Positions 33,919 through 42,843 of a stretch of DNA of 64,000 nt are shown here, piece after piece. Source of the DNA: JBCBDX01 sp039822005 (GTDB lineage: Bacteria > Pseudomonadota > Alphaproteobacteria > Rhizobiales > Rhizobiaceae); contig JBCBMZ010000001.1 of the NCBI GenBank assembly GCA_039822005.1, positions 930,001-994,000 of the forward strand, given 5' to 3'. The position numbers and the translations under genes are program-made. The stretch's first letter is position 1; each line of letters begins with the position of its first letter. Below the pieces are notes generated by a model. That model saw nothing but the letters and a program-made list of their open reading frames with translations, was not told the DNA's origin and did no database searches.

Positions 33919-35058
33919 ATGACACAATACGTGCTGACCAATGCACGCATCGTCTTGGAAGAAGATGTGATCCACGGCACCATCGTCTTCAAGAACGGCC
34001 TCATCAGCGAAGTGACCGATGAGGTCAGCGCTGTCGGTGAAGATATGGACGGTGACTATGTGCTACCTGGTTTGATCGAATTGCATACTGATCACTTGGA
34101 GAGCCACTATGCGCCGCGCCCAGGTGTGCGCTGGAACTTGACCGCCGCCATACAATCCCACGATAGCCAAATCGCCACCTCGGGCATCACAACAGTGTTT
34201 GATTGCCTCCGGCTTGGTTCGGATGAGGATGGCGGATTTGAACAGGGCGAAATGCGATCCATGTCAATGGCGATCCAGAGTGCGCAGTCTGAAGGCAGAT
34301 TGCGCGCGGAGCACAAGATACATCTTCGCTGTGAAGTGTCCGCTGGGGATGTGTTGGATCACTTTGATGAATTTGAAGCCGATAACGGTGTCGGTCTGGT
34401 CTCATTGATGGATCATGCGCCGGGACAGCGTCAGTTTCAAACCATGGACCAGTACGAACTCTACTACAAAACAAAGCGCGGGCTGAGTGACGGGGAGTTT
34501 GCCGATTTTGTAAAACGCCGTCAGTCGCAATCAGCCCGTTACTCTGACAAGCATCGCCGTGCGCTGGTCGAGCGCTGCCAAGCCCGAAATATCGCCATGG
34601 CCAGCCATGATGATGCAACGCTTGACCATGTCGAGGAAAGCAAGGGTTATGGTGTCACCGTTGCTGAGTTTCCGACCACAATGGACGCTGCTGCCGCGTC
34701 GCATGAAGCTGGTATGGGCGTTTTGATGGGTGCGCCGAATGTGGTGCGCGGACGTTCGCACTCCGGAAACATAGCGGCCCGCACCCTCGCGCAAGCCGAT
34801 GTGCTTGATGTGCTGTCGTCCGACTATGTGCCCTTCAGTCTCGTACATGCGCCCTTTATTTTGGTGGATACCGTGGAGCACTTTGATCTTCCCAAAGCAG
34901 TTGGGTTGGTGACTTCCAATCCTGCGCGCACGGTTGGTCTGCATGATCGTGGAAGGTTGGAAGCAGGTCTTCGCGCAGACATGGTTCGTGTGCGTCGTCA
35001 GGCTGGCGAAGTGCCTGTTGTGGGCGCAGTCTGGCGCGGCGGACAGCGGGTGGCTTGA
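33919..35058 (+). CDS. phnM: RPnTP hydrolase PhnM
   Basis: 379 residues, amidohydrolase superfamily; the first metal motif is in ELHTDHLE (His56, Asp58, His59), and HDDATLDHV and GAPNVVRGRSHSGN follow, as in PhnM. Removes pyrophosphate from alpha-D-ribose-1-phosphonate 5-triphosphate. ATG 33919 directly follows the DUF1045 gene; a longer frame starting within that gene is a shadow. Confidence 0.94.
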   Translation: MTQYVLTNARIVLEEDVIHGTIVFKNGLISEVTDEVSAVGEDMDGDYVLPGLIELHTDHLESHYAPRPGVRWNLTAAIQSHDSQIATSGITTVFDCLRLGSDEDGGFEQGEMRSMSMAIQSAQSEGRLRAEHKIHLRCEVSAGDVLDHFDEFEADNGVGLVSLMDHAPGQRQFQTMDQYELYYKTKRGLSDGEFADFVKRRQSQSARYSDKHRRALVERCQARNIAMASHDDATLDHVEESKGYGVTVAEFPTTMDAAAASHEAGMGVLMGAPNVVRGRSHSGNIAARTLAQADVLDVLSSDYVPFSLVHAPFILVDTVEHFDLPKAVGLVTSNPARTVGLHDRGRLEAGLRADMVRVRRQAGEVPVVGAVWRGGQRVA

Positions 35059-35081
35059 ACAGGCAGGCGTGGTGAAAGGCG

Positions 35082-35666
35082 ATGAAGCATAGCGGCGTCC
35101 TCTTTGTTGTGACCGGCCCGTCAGGGTCCGGCAAGGATAGTTTGATCAATTGGCTTCGCCCGCATTTTGCGGAGGACCAGGACATCGTTTTCGTCCGCCG
35201 TGTCATCACGCGCGATGATGGTGGCAATGAAGAGCATGATTGTGTTTCACGCGATCATTTTGAAGCGCAGCGTGCCGCTGGCGCTTACGCTGTCACATGG
35301 GAAGCCCATGGTTTAAACTATGGGATTCCGGCGTCCGTTTTGGCTCACACGGTTTCTGGCGGGCATGCGATCATGAATGGATCGCGGCGGGCATTGCCTG
35401 CGATTGCAGAGGTCTTCAAAGATCTTCAGGTGATCAATCTGCGTGTTGCGCCTGACATTCTCGCAGCCAGACTTTTGGCTCGTGGCCGCGAGAGTGCCGA
35501 ACAGATCTCAACCCGTCTTGCACGCCAAGCCGGCACCATTCCGACCGGCATCATGGTCACTGAATTGGACAATAGCGGCGACATTGCCGAAACCGGACAA
35601 GCCGCGTTGGATATAATCGCCGCGCGGCTTTCGCTTTGTCATGGGCAGCAGGCGAATTTGAGTTGA
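35082..35666 (+). CDS. phnN: Ribose 1,5-bisphosphokinase PhnN
   Basis: 194 residues, guanylate-kinase-like fold with P-loop GPSGSGKDS and the RVITRDDGGNEEHD segment. Phosphorylates ribose 1,5-bisphosphate to PRPP, the last step of the C-P lyase path. Last gene of the phn run; convergent with the PreA-like gene. Confidence 0.93.
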   Translation: MKHSGVLFVVTGPSGSGKDSLINWLRPHFAEDQDIVFVRRVITRDDGGNEEHDCVSRDHFEAQRAAGAYAVTWEAHGLNYGIPASVLAHTVSGGHAIMNGSRRALPAIAEVFKDLQVINLRVAPDILAARLLARGRESAEQISTRLARQAGTIPTGIMVTELDNSGDIAETGQAALDIIAARLSLCHGQQANLS

Positions 35667-35705
35667 GGGCGTCGCTGTTCTTTTGATGATCGCGGTCCCG
35701 CTGGT

Positions 35706-36803
35706 TCACGCAGACTTCGCATACCCGCCATTGTAAGCATCGCTTTTTCGCCGCACTTGTGAGTGCTCCACAATTCGTGGTCCTGCAATCCCCCGGAACT
35801 CCTCGATTGAAGAAAAGCCTTTGCGTTCCATGAAATCAGCCAAGTCGTCCTTGAGTTCCTGAATGAGCTTGACGCCGACGCCGCCGCTTCCTTTTTCCTC
35901 CATGGCGGCGGTGCACACCTGCAAATTGCCTGCCCCGTTGACAATGAAATTGAATGCTTCGCGAAAGCCTCTGATGCCCCCGATGCCTGATACCGACTTG
36001 TCCGGAAACGCTTTTGAGATGTCTGATACCCGCTGCAGTGCCTGTGGCAGGATTGCCAGGCCACCTAAACCGCCCGACGTAACCAAGCCGTCCACTTCAA
36101 CCTCGAACTTCATGGTTTCGGGGTCCATCAACGGCAGGGAAGGGAAGGTGTTGCACAATGAAATCGCGGCTGCACCAGCTTCATAAGCGGCTCCGGCCGC
36201 ATCGACGAGTGTCGATGTTGCTGGTGTTAGTTTGACCCAAATGGGAACGTCAACAGCGGTTGTGACCGCGTGCAGGATCGATCTGATGATATCTTCGTCA
36301 TTGGCGATGTTGGCGCCCATGTCCTTGCGATCCATGTGCGGACAGGACATGTTCAATTCAATCGCGTCACAACCTACTTCCACAACGGCCTTTGCGAGTT
36401 TGCGCCAATTGTTCATTTCTTCAACGGTGCCTGCACCGGCCATGATGGACGCGATAAGCACGCGGTCCGGATATTGGGTTTTGATGTCCTCAAGGTCGGG
36501 AAGCCACAGGTCGAGCGGCTGGTCGGAGATCAATTCCCAGTTCCACGAGGAATGCGACACGGTTTCTTGCCGTTTCATGCGAGAGACGTAGGGCTTCACA
36601 TCGCTCGTGCGTTGGAAAATTGTTCGTGGCCCGGCGACATTTTCCACCGGATGCAAACCGATTGTCTTGGTCACCACACCTCCCCAACCGGCTTCAAACG
36701 CCTTGAGTATTTTCTTTTTGCTTTCTGTCGGTGGCGCTGACGCCAGTACGAATGGATTGACAAAATCAAGTCCGGTAAAGCGGGTCGCAAGTGGGTTTTG
36801 CAT
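35706..36803 (-). CDS. preA: Dihydropyrimidine dehydrogenase PreA-like subunit lacking the ferredoxin domain
   Basis: 365 residues; FMN-binding DHOD-like TIM barrel with NPFVLASAPPT at the start, the catalytic-Cys segment ELNMSCPHMDRKDMG and the FMN-phosphate segments TSGGLGG and GIGGIRG. E. coli PreA (411 residues) adds two C-terminal 4Fe-4S motifs; here the protein ends before any CxxCxxC motif. The start at 36803 has GAGGAC five bases upstream. Presumably reduces uracil/thymine, first step of the pathway encoded at 37520-45936; its electron-donating partner PreT is not in the window. Confidence 0.82.
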   Translation of the reverse strand: MQNPLATRFTGLDFVNPFVLASAPPTESKKKILKAFEAGWGGVVTKTIGLHPVENVAGPRTIFQRTSDVKPYVSRMKRQETVSHSSWNWELISDQPLDLWLPDLEDIKTQYPDRVLIASIMAGAGTVEEMNNWRKLAKAVVEVGCDAIELNMSCPHMDRKDMGANIANDEDIIRSILHAVTTAVDVPIWVKLTPATSTLVDAAGAAYEAGAAAISLCNTFPSLPLMDPETMKFEVEVDGLVTSGGLGGLAILPQALQRVSDISKAFPDKSVSGIGGIRGFREAFNFIVNGAGNLQVCTAAMEEKGSGGVGVKLIQELKDDLADFMERKGFSSIEEFRGIAGPRIVEHSQVRRKSDAYNGGYAKSA

Positions 36804-37005
36804 GGCGTCCTCGGGGGGTTGTCCGTTTAAAGTTCCAGCCACTCTTCCTTATATCGGTGCGGTTGCGGCTAACACTGACGCTTAGCGTGCCATATTTTAT
36901 CAAAAGGTCAAATTTTTTCTCGGTAGGACCGTTAACTTTGGCTGCCATATTTTGCCGAGCGTTGGTTCCATTATCTGAACCTAAACCTGTATGCGGTAAT
37001 CCCAC
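36804..37005. promoter_or_regulatory. Divergent promoter region between preA and the HEPN-like gene
   Basis: 202 bases. On the minus strand TTGACC (36906-36911) is a possible -35 element for preA. The 16 bases at 36896-36911 match 11 of 14 fixed positions of the RutR consensus TTGACCA-N2-TGGTCAA, so preA may share RutR control with the main operon. Confidence 0.4.
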
Positions 37006-37473
37006 ATGATGAAGTCAGTATCCAATAATGTCGAAACACCGCCGTTGGATCAGACAGAACCGCGCGCGCTGATTTCACTGGCTGATCATTATCGAACCGC
37101 TGCAGATCATCTCTATGAGGCGCGTGTCGGCAAGGGACTGGCTTCCATGGCACCTATCCGCCTTTGTGCTTTGCATGCAATTGAACTTTATCTGAGTGCC
37201 TATGTTGTTGCATCGGGATTTCCGGCCAAGCCACTACGCGCATGCGGTCATGATCTGGCCTTGCGTGCAACGTACGCCAAGGGCGCTGGCCTCAATTTGC
37301 GTGCGCGCACGTTCGATCACTTGGCAGAACTGACCGAAAGTCGGGAATACCTTCTGTCCCGCTATGCGCCGTCACTTATCTCGAGCACGTCACAAATCAA
37401 CCGATTGCTCGCTACATTGAAAGAAGTGTCGCAGAATGTCACTGAGCATATCGGCTGCGGTTCGACTTCATAA
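37006..37473 (+). CDS. Small HEPN-like protein of unknown function
   Basis: 155 residues, helical, soluble. The segment from LADHYRTAADHLYEAR through PIRLCALHAIELYLSAYVVASG to ACGHDLALRATYAKG resembles HEPN-domain proteins (helix pair with a GHDL-type turn), but the RX4-6H RNase motif is not obvious. ATG 37006 or 37009. It is transcribed alone between preA and the pyrimidine operon, and shares the hairpin at its 3' end. Function unknown. Confidence 0.65.
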   Translation: MMKSVSNNVETPPLDQTEPRALISLADHYRTAADHLYEARVGKGLASMAPIRLCALHAIELYLSAYVVASGFPAKPLRACGHDLALRATYAKGAGLNLRARTFDHLAELTESREYLLSRYAPSLISSTSQINRLLATLKEVSQNVTEHIGCGSTS

Positions 37474-37498
37474 AAAAGCCGGGGCAGAACCCCGGCTT
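37471..37498 (-). terminator. Terminator at the end of the pyrimidine operon
   Basis: 9-base stem AAGCCGGGG / CCCCGGCTT (37476-37484 with 37490-37498), 5-base loop, and on the minus strand a run of Ts (37472-37477) immediately after. It ends the minus-strand ABC operon and may also act on the convergent HEPN-like gene. Confidence 0.85.
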
Positions 37499-37519
37499 CC
37501 TTCGCTACATGAGGTCAAC

Positions 37520-38515
37520 TTATTGCATCATCGCTTTCTTGATGATGGCGTCGGTCCAAGCGCCTTCCGGGCGCGCTGTGATCACTGGGTCGGAGCCGCC
37601 GGACAGCAACGAGTCCACGGTAGTTTCGGCTGCAGCCACGTCCAATGTCCCGTCTGAGCCGTCGATCAGCTTGCAGATTTCGCCGGCCATGCGAACCTGA
37701 TGGTTTTCGGTCTGCGCGCCGGTCGCATCGTTTTCCAAGACGATTTCAGCCGCTTCCTGTTGGTTGGCACAGGCATATTCCCAACCCTTCATGGAGGCCT
37801 GAACGAAGCGGGCCAGTTTGTCGGCCATGCCGTCATCGGCAAGGTTGGCTTCCGTGGTATAGATGCCGTCCTCCAGCGTCGCGACGCCCTGATCTGTATA
37901 GTTAAAGACCACGAGGTCATCGGGCGTGAACCCAGCGTCAATAACCTGCCAGTACTCATTGTATGTCATGGTGGAGACGCAGTCGGCTTGTTTTTGGATC
38001 AACGGGTCCACGTTGAAGCCCTGCTTGAGCACTTCAACCCCGTCTGCACCGCCTTCGGTCGGTATGCCCAGCTGGCTCATCCAGGACAGGAACGGAAATT
38101 CATTGCCGAAGAACCATACGCCGAGCGTTTTGCCCTTGAAGTCGGCCGGTTCGACGATGCCGGTCTCTTTGCGACAGGTCAGCATCATGCCTGACCGTTT
38201 GAATGGCTGAGCGATATTGACCAGTGACACACCTTTTTCCCGCGCTGCCAACGCGGCAGGCATCCATTCGATGATCACATCGGCACCACCCCCGGCGATG
38301 ACCTGCGGCGGTGCGATGTCCGGGCCACCCGGATTGATCGTCACATCCAGATCAACCTCGTCGTAAAAGCCTTTGTCCTTTGCAACATAGTATCCCATGA
38401 ACTGGGCTTGCGTGACCCATTTCAACTGTAGTGTCAGCTCGTCAGCGGCCTTCGCAGCGGTCGACCCGACCGCTGTCATGGCCGTCGCTGCGGCCAGTGC
38501 TATCCATTTGCGCAT
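37520..38515 (-). CDS. NMT1/ThiY-type periplasmic binding protein, probable pyrimidine importer
   Basis: 331 residues; signal peptide about 1-24, then an NMT1/THI5-like domain (LQLKWVTQAQFMGYYVAKDKGFYDEVDLDVTI). ThiY relatives bind pyrimidines such as formylaminopyrimidine. The pyd genes in the same operon suggest uracil, thymine or a related ring, rather than thiamin precursors. ATG 38515 with GGGAG 7 bases before it. Last gene of the operon. Confidence 0.85.
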   Translation of the reverse strand: MRKWIALAAATAMTAVGSTAAKAADELTLQLKWVTQAQFMGYYVAKDKGFYDEVDLDVTINPGGPDIAPPQVIAGGGADVIIEWMPAALAAREKGVSLVNIAQPFKRSGMMLTCRKETGIVEPADFKGKTLGVWFFGNEFPFLSWMSQLGIPTEGGADGVEVLKQGFNVDPLIQKQADCVSTMTYNEYWQVIDAGFTPDDLVVFNYTDQGVATLEDGIYTTEANLADDGMADKLARFVQASMKGWEYACANQQEAAEIVLENDATGAQTENHQVRMAGEICKLIDGSDGTLDVAAAETTVDSLLSGGSDPVITARPEGAWTDAIIKKAMMQ

Positions 38516-38576
38516 ATCAGTACTCCCTGTATTCACGCTTCAAATTCCTGTTTCAAGCAGCACCGTCATCCCGTCA

Positions 38577-39446
38577 TTATCGCTGGCTTCTCATAGACGG
38601 ATGCCAAAATGTTACCGCTCGCTCTGCCAAGGCAATCAAGCCGTAGGAGAGCGAACCGGCGATAGCGGCCACGAAAATGGTCGCCCACACCATGTCGACA
38701 TTGAGCCTGCCCACCTCTGCTGAGATACGAAAGCCCATGCCAACCACGGGTGTTCCAAAAAACTCTGCGACGATTGCCCCGATGAGCGCAAGAGTTGAAT
38801 TGATCTTCAACGCGTTGAAAATAAACGGCATTGCCGCCGGTAGCCTGAGTTTGATGAGCGATTGGCTGCGCGTTGCGGCATAGGTATGCATCAAATCGCG
38901 TTCCATGTAGCCAGCGGCATTGAGACCTGAAACGGTGTTTACCAGCATCGGGAAGAAGGTCATGACGACAACGACGGCGGCCTTCGACTGCCAGTCAAAT
39001 CCGAACCACATGACCATTATTGGCGCGATACCGATGATGGGAAGAGCCGATACAAGGTTGCCGACCGGCATGACCCCAGCCTTCCAGAAGGGGGAGCGGT
39101 CGACAAGAACGGCGGCCAGAAAGCCGAGCGCGCAGCCCATGATATAACCGCTGATGACCGCTTTCAAATAGGTTTGTACAAAATCCGCCCACAGTGTCGG
39201 CACAGAGTTGATGACGCGCTCCCAGATCATGGAAGGAGGCGGCAAAATCACCGGCGGCACGCCAAAGCCACGGGTGATGCCTTCCCAAAGTGCGATGATC
39301 GCTGCACCGAATAACACTGGAATTGCAAAATTGATCAGTGCCTGCCGCGCTGTGTCCTTCGTTTCGATTTGCGCAAGCCGCATATTGGCATACCAGGCGG
39401 CGAGCCAGAAGAGGATACAGGCAGCAAAAAGGACGGGCGCTTGCAT
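38577..39446 (-). CDS. ABC transporter permease (ThiX/SsuC type)
   Basis: 289 residues, BPD_transp_1 family; about six to seven helices and the loop DLMHTYAATRSQSLIKLRLPAAMPFIF, typical of nitrate/sulfonate/pyrimidine transporters. Overlaps the previous permease stop by one base (TGATG). Confidence 0.87.
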   Translation of the reverse strand: MQAPVLFAACILFWLAAWYANMRLAQIETKDTARQALINFAIPVLFGAAIIALWEGITRGFGVPPVILPPPSMIWERVINSVPTLWADFVQTYLKAVISGYIMGCALGFLAAVLVDRSPFWKAGVMPVGNLVSALPIIGIAPIMVMWFGFDWQSKAAVVVVMTFFPMLVNTVSGLNAAGYMERDLMHTYAATRSQSLIKLRLPAAMPFIFNALKINSTLALIGAIVAEFFGTPVVGMGFRISAEVGRLNVDMVWATIFVAAIAGSLSYGLIALAERAVTFWHPSMRSQR

Positions 39447-40336
39447 CAGCTCGTAACCTCCCTGAACCCCATACGCCGGTTGACCTGATCGCCGATGATT
39501 CCAATCACCGTAACAAGAAGACCGGCGCAGACCGCAGCCACAATCAGCGCGGACCAGATCTGTACGGTCTGACCATAGTAGCTGCCTGCCAAAAGGCGCG
39601 CGCCCAATCCGGCGACGGCGCCGGTTGGTAGTTCACCCACGATTGCGCCCACGAGGGAGGCAGCGATACCGATTTTCATGGAGGTGAAAAGATAGGGCAG
39701 GGAGGAGGGCCAGCGTAGCTTCCAGAATGTTTGCGAGCGCGAGGCCGAGTAGGTGTCCATCAGATCCATGTGCGTCACCTCCGGCGATTTGAGGCCCTTC
39801 ACCATGCCCACTGTCACCGGAAAGAAGGACAGGTACATTGAGATAAACGATTTGGGCATCAGTCCGGTCAGGCCGATCGAGGCGAGCACGACAATGATCA
39901 TGGGCGCAATGGCGAGGATCGGTATTGTCTGTGAGGTGATGATCCACGGCATTACGGATTTTGCCATGACCTTGGAATGCACAATGCCGACCGCAAGCAA
40001 AATGCCAAACGCGGTACCCATGACAAAACCGAGGAGCGTCGCCGAGAGCGTAACCCGCGCATGATAGATTAAAGATCGTTTGGAAAAGGCCCGTCCGCGT
40101 TGCACCATGGCGCCTGTTGTCTTCCAGATTTCCTGGCCCACCTGATGGGGTGCCGGAAGAACAGGGCGTTGTTGCGCCATGGTTTTGGGCAGGACCTGGG
40201 CAAATGTGATGGACGTCTGCGACCTTTCAGCTGCGGCATATTCAAAAGGTGCGTTCAGGAAAACCGCGCCAGAATACCAAATCGCAATGATGACTGCGAC
40301 GACTGTAGATATGGGAAGGAGGCGGGAGCGGATCAT
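39446..40336 (-). CDS. ABC transporter permease (ThiX/SsuC type)
   Basis: 296 residues from ATG 40336, which overlaps the stop of the small upstream gene (ATGA). A TTG-initiated extension to 40405 would run antiparallel to coupling signals and is not favoured. BPD_transp_1 fold with the loop DLMDTYSASRSQTFWKLRWPSSLPYLF. Forms a heterodimer with the next permease. Confidence 0.85.
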   Translation of the reverse strand: MIRSRLLPISTVVAVIIAIWYSGAVFLNAPFEYAAAERSQTSITFAQVLPKTMAQQRPVLPAPHQVGQEIWKTTGAMVQRGRAFSKRSLIYHARVTLSATLLGFVMGTAFGILLAVGIVHSKVMAKSVMPWIITSQTIPILAIAPMIIVVLASIGLTGLMPKSFISMYLSFFPVTVGMVKGLKSPEVTHMDLMDTYSASRSQTFWKLRWPSSLPYLFTSMKIGIAASLVGAIVGELPTGAVAGLGARLLAGSYYGQTVQIWSALIVAAVCAGLLVTVIGIIGDQVNRRMGFREVTS

Positions 40337-40566
40337 ATAAGTACCCAACCTTGCGACCTTGTTTTCCGGAGTTTTCCTTGCGCCTGTAGTTGTTGACCCG
40401 ACCAACGCATGTCGTATTGCCTCGTGTAAAGAGCATTTGGCACTTGCCTAATCTCCTTTTCATGGTGATCCCAGATATGTTTAGCGATTGCTGTTACACT
40501 TGCTCGCCCGCCATGGTGACGTATCGCATCCAAAATCCACGGCTCTAAATCACCTCGAATACTCAA
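40333..40566 (-). CDS. Small winged-helix-like protein inside the pyrimidine transport operon
   Basis: 77 residues, soluble, basic. MSIRGDLEPWILDAIRHHGGRASVTAIAKHIW followed by MRWSGQQLQAQGKLRK and a WVLI end looks like a compact winged helix of the Mrr-N type. TTG start with GTGAGGCGG just upstream, 9 bases after the ATPase stop; its own stop overlaps the next ATG by 4 bases. This tight coupling argues that it is a real gene. It could be a local regulator or a nucleic-acid-binding adaptor; function unknown. Confidence 0.7.
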   Translation of the reverse strand: MSIRGDLEPWILDAIRHHGGRASVTAIAKHIWDHHEKEIRQVPNALYTRQYDMRWSGQQLQAQGKLRKTRSQGWVLI

Positions 40567-40575
40567 TGGTCCGCC

Positions 40576-41349
40576 TCACTCATAAGCATGCCCCGCAGCC
40601 AAACCGTCGCGCACTTGCTGCGCGATCTTCAAAAACTCGGGCGTTTCACGCACTTTCAGCGGGCGGTCGTCGCCAAGGTCACAATCGATGATCTCATGGA
40701 TGCGGCCCGGGCGGGGGCTCATCACCACGATCTTCGTGGAAAGATACACCGCTTCGGGAATGGAGTGGGTGACGAAGACAATCGTCTTGCCGGTCTCTTT
40801 CCAGAGCTTGAGCAATTGCACGTTGAGATGATCGCGGACGATTTCGTCGAGCGCGCCAAAAGGTTCATCCATCAGTAGCATGTCGGGTTGGACTGCGAGC
40901 GCACGCGCGATGGAGGCGCGCTGCTGCATGCCGCCCGAAAGCTGCCAGGGAAATTTCTTCTCAAAGCCTTCCAGATCGACAAGTTTGAGGTTTTCGGCGA
41001 TGCGTTTTTCCCGTTCCGCCTTAGTCAGTCCCATCACTTCGAGTGGTAAGGCCACATTGTCGGCAATGGTGCGCCAAGGGAAAAGCGCGGATGATTGAAA
41101 TACATAGCCATAGGCGCGGTTAAGGCGGGCGTTTTTGGGTGTGGAGCCTTCAACTGTGATGGTCCCGCCGGTTGGCTTTTCCAAATCTGCAATGACGCGC
41201 AAAAGCGTGGTCTTGCCGCAGCCGGACGGCCCGATCAGCGAAACAAATTCGCCCTTTTGGACATCAAGATTGATGTCAGACAGCGCGTGCACGGGCCCGT
41301 CATTGGTTTCGAAGGTCAGATCGAGGGAGGAGGCGGAAATAACTGTCAT
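40576..41349 (-). CDS. ABC transporter ATP-binding protein (SsuB/ThiZ type)
   Basis: 257 residues. Walker A GPSGCGKTT, signature LSGGMQQR, Walker B MLLMDEPFGALD, and the C-terminal PRPGRIHEIIDCDLG of nitrate/sulfonate/taurine-type ATPases. Overlaps the upstream membrane-protein stop by 4 bases. Confidence 0.88.
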   Translation of the reverse strand: MTVISASSLDLTFETNDGPVHALSDINLDVQKGEFVSLIGPSGCGKTTLLRVIADLEKPTGGTITVEGSTPKNARLNRAYGYVFQSSALFPWRTIADNVALPLEVMGLTKAEREKRIAENLKLVDLEGFEKKFPWQLSGGMQQRASIARALAVQPDMLLMDEPFGALDEIVRDHLNVQLLKLWKETGKTIVFVTHSIPEAVYLSTKIVVMSPRPGRIHEIIDCDLGDDRPLKVRETPEFLKIAQQVRDGLAAGHAYE

Positions 41350-41939
41350 TGTTTCGGGTTTGTTTCTTCGTTCATGGCCTTCCCCGGCCCGATAAAGGCT
41401 CTCACGATAAGACCAACAACCGCCCCGATGTCCATCATAACAAGAAGTTTGCGCCCCTGCACATGCCAGCCATATGCGGTAGGTATCCCATCAGCCAGTT
41501 CGGTATGGTTGCCGTCGCCAATATGTGAATAGATGTTCGGATCAAAGTAAACGCGCAATCCACTTGTGATGATCAAAACGACAAAAACAATCTTCATCGC
41601 GCCAGCGAGGAGGGCACCCAGTGTCGCCGCAAACAGCGCGCTAACTGGCTGTTTCATCACCAAATTTATTATGGGGCCACCGATCAACCATGTGGATGCA
41701 AATGCAATTGGAAGGCCAATGATGGCGGCTACTAACCAAAAAAACCAACTCTGTCCCACTCCCCCAATGATCCACGGCGTAATGGCAGCCCATCCCCAAA
41801 AAGCAGATAAGTTGATCGCGAAAATCCACTCGCGCCGAGTGTAGCCACTTTCTGACTTGCTGTCCTTGCTGACGATGAAACTCATAGCGTTCTTCGCGCT
41901 GAATGACGTGTTTAGGTGCATTGCACATTCACAAGTCAC
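41346..41939 (-). CDS. Integral membrane protein of unknown function in the pyrimidine operon
   Basis: 197 residues with about four hydrophobic segments (near 43-60, 64-86, 100-128 and 168-185) and a C-terminal cytoplasmic tail. No family recognised. The GTG start at 41939 overlaps the preceding stop (GTGA) and has AAAGGTGG upstream; ATG 41885 is an alternative. Operon position suggests a link with uptake or catabolism of pyrimidines, but nothing in the sequence proves it. Confidence 0.7.
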   Translation of the reverse strand: MTCECAMHLNTSFSAKNAMSFIVSKDSKSESGYTRREWIFAINLSAFWGWAAITPWIIGGVGQSWFFWLVAAIIGLPIAFASTWLIGGPIINLVMKQPVSALFAATLGALLAGAMKIVFVVLIITSGLRVYFDPNIYSHIGDGNHTELADGIPTAYGWHVQGRKLLVMMDIGAVVGLIVRAFIGPGKAMNEETNPKQ

Positions 41940-42835
41940 GCTGCCACCTTTGTCACAGAACGCAAGTCACTAATCACCTTTTCCAGCTCTTGCCTCGTCT
42001 CCACACGTAATGGCAGCAGTGGACGTGGCAGCGGGGTGGGGCCAATGCCGATGATTTCTGCGGCTTCGTGGATGACGCGGATGCTGCCATGTGCGTTGAA
42101 GAGGCTCCAAAGCGGTGCAAGTTGATTGTTGAGAGCGTCCAGCTTCGCTGTATCATTGCGCGCTGCCCAAAGCGCGCGGCAAATGTCAGGAAAGGTGCCA
42201 GCCAACACCGAATAGAACGCATCACAATTGGCGGCGAGCGCATTGACGATTTTGGCATCGCCGGAATAGCCCAGCGAAAAATCTTCTGGGACAGCGCTAC
42301 GCAAGCGCTTCATTTGCGCTGCGTAGTTGCCATCAGCCGGGACGGGGTTTTTGACAGCCGTCACGTTTGGGATTTCCGCTAAACGGGCAAATAGCCCTTC
42401 CGACACGTTGAAGTGCGTTGTGCCCGGATTATTGTAGATGCAGATGGGGAGGTCGGTCGCGGCTGAAACGTCACTTGCTAGCTGCACGGCCTCATCGTCG
42501 AGCAACGGAAGATAGTTCACTGGTGCCAACAAAAGCCCGGCGGTGCCTGCGGCTTCAGCTGCTTTTGCGTGCTCAATTACCCACGATGTGCGCATCGCGC
42601 CGATGCCTGCAATCACCGGCGCATCGCCCGCAGCTTCGATGGCAGCCCTTAAAGCGCGGGCGCGCTCTTCCGATGACAGATACATGTAACTACCGGTGGA
42701 GCCGAGCACACCGATGGAAGCTACACCCGATGCCGCGAGCCGCGCGACCAGCCGCTGCAGATTGTCGGTATCCACGCGGCCATCCTCATCGGCTGGCGTG
42801 ACCGGAAAGGCAGACAGGCCGTGGAACGGGGTCAT
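41936..42835 (-). CDS. DapA/NanA-family aldolase-lyase
   Basis: 299 residues; dihydrodipicolinate synthase/N-acetylneuraminate lyase TIM barrel. The IYNNPGTTHF segment holds the conserved Tyr and TAVKNP the Schiff-base Lys. GIGAM and LGSTGSYMYL fit the family. It may process a 2-oxo acid made in, or imported with, the pyrimidine pathway; canonical reductive pyrimidine catabolism does not need it. ATG 42835 follows the previous stop by 8 bases. Confidence 0.82.
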   Translation of the reverse strand: MTPFHGLSAFPVTPADEDGRVDTDNLQRLVARLAASGVASIGVLGSTGSYMYLSSEERARALRAAIEAAGDAPVIAGIGAMRTSWVIEHAKAAEAAGTAGLLLAPVNYLPLLDDEAVQLASDVSAATDLPICIYNNPGTTHFNVSEGLFARLAEIPNVTAVKNPVPADGNYAAQMKRLRSAVPEDFSLGYSGDAKIVNALAANCDAFYSVLAGTFPDICRALWAARNDTAKLDALNNQLAPLWSLFNAHGSIRVIHEAAEIIGIGPTPLPRPLLPLRVETRQELEKVISDLRSVTKVAA

Positions 42836-42843
42836 ACTTCGGA

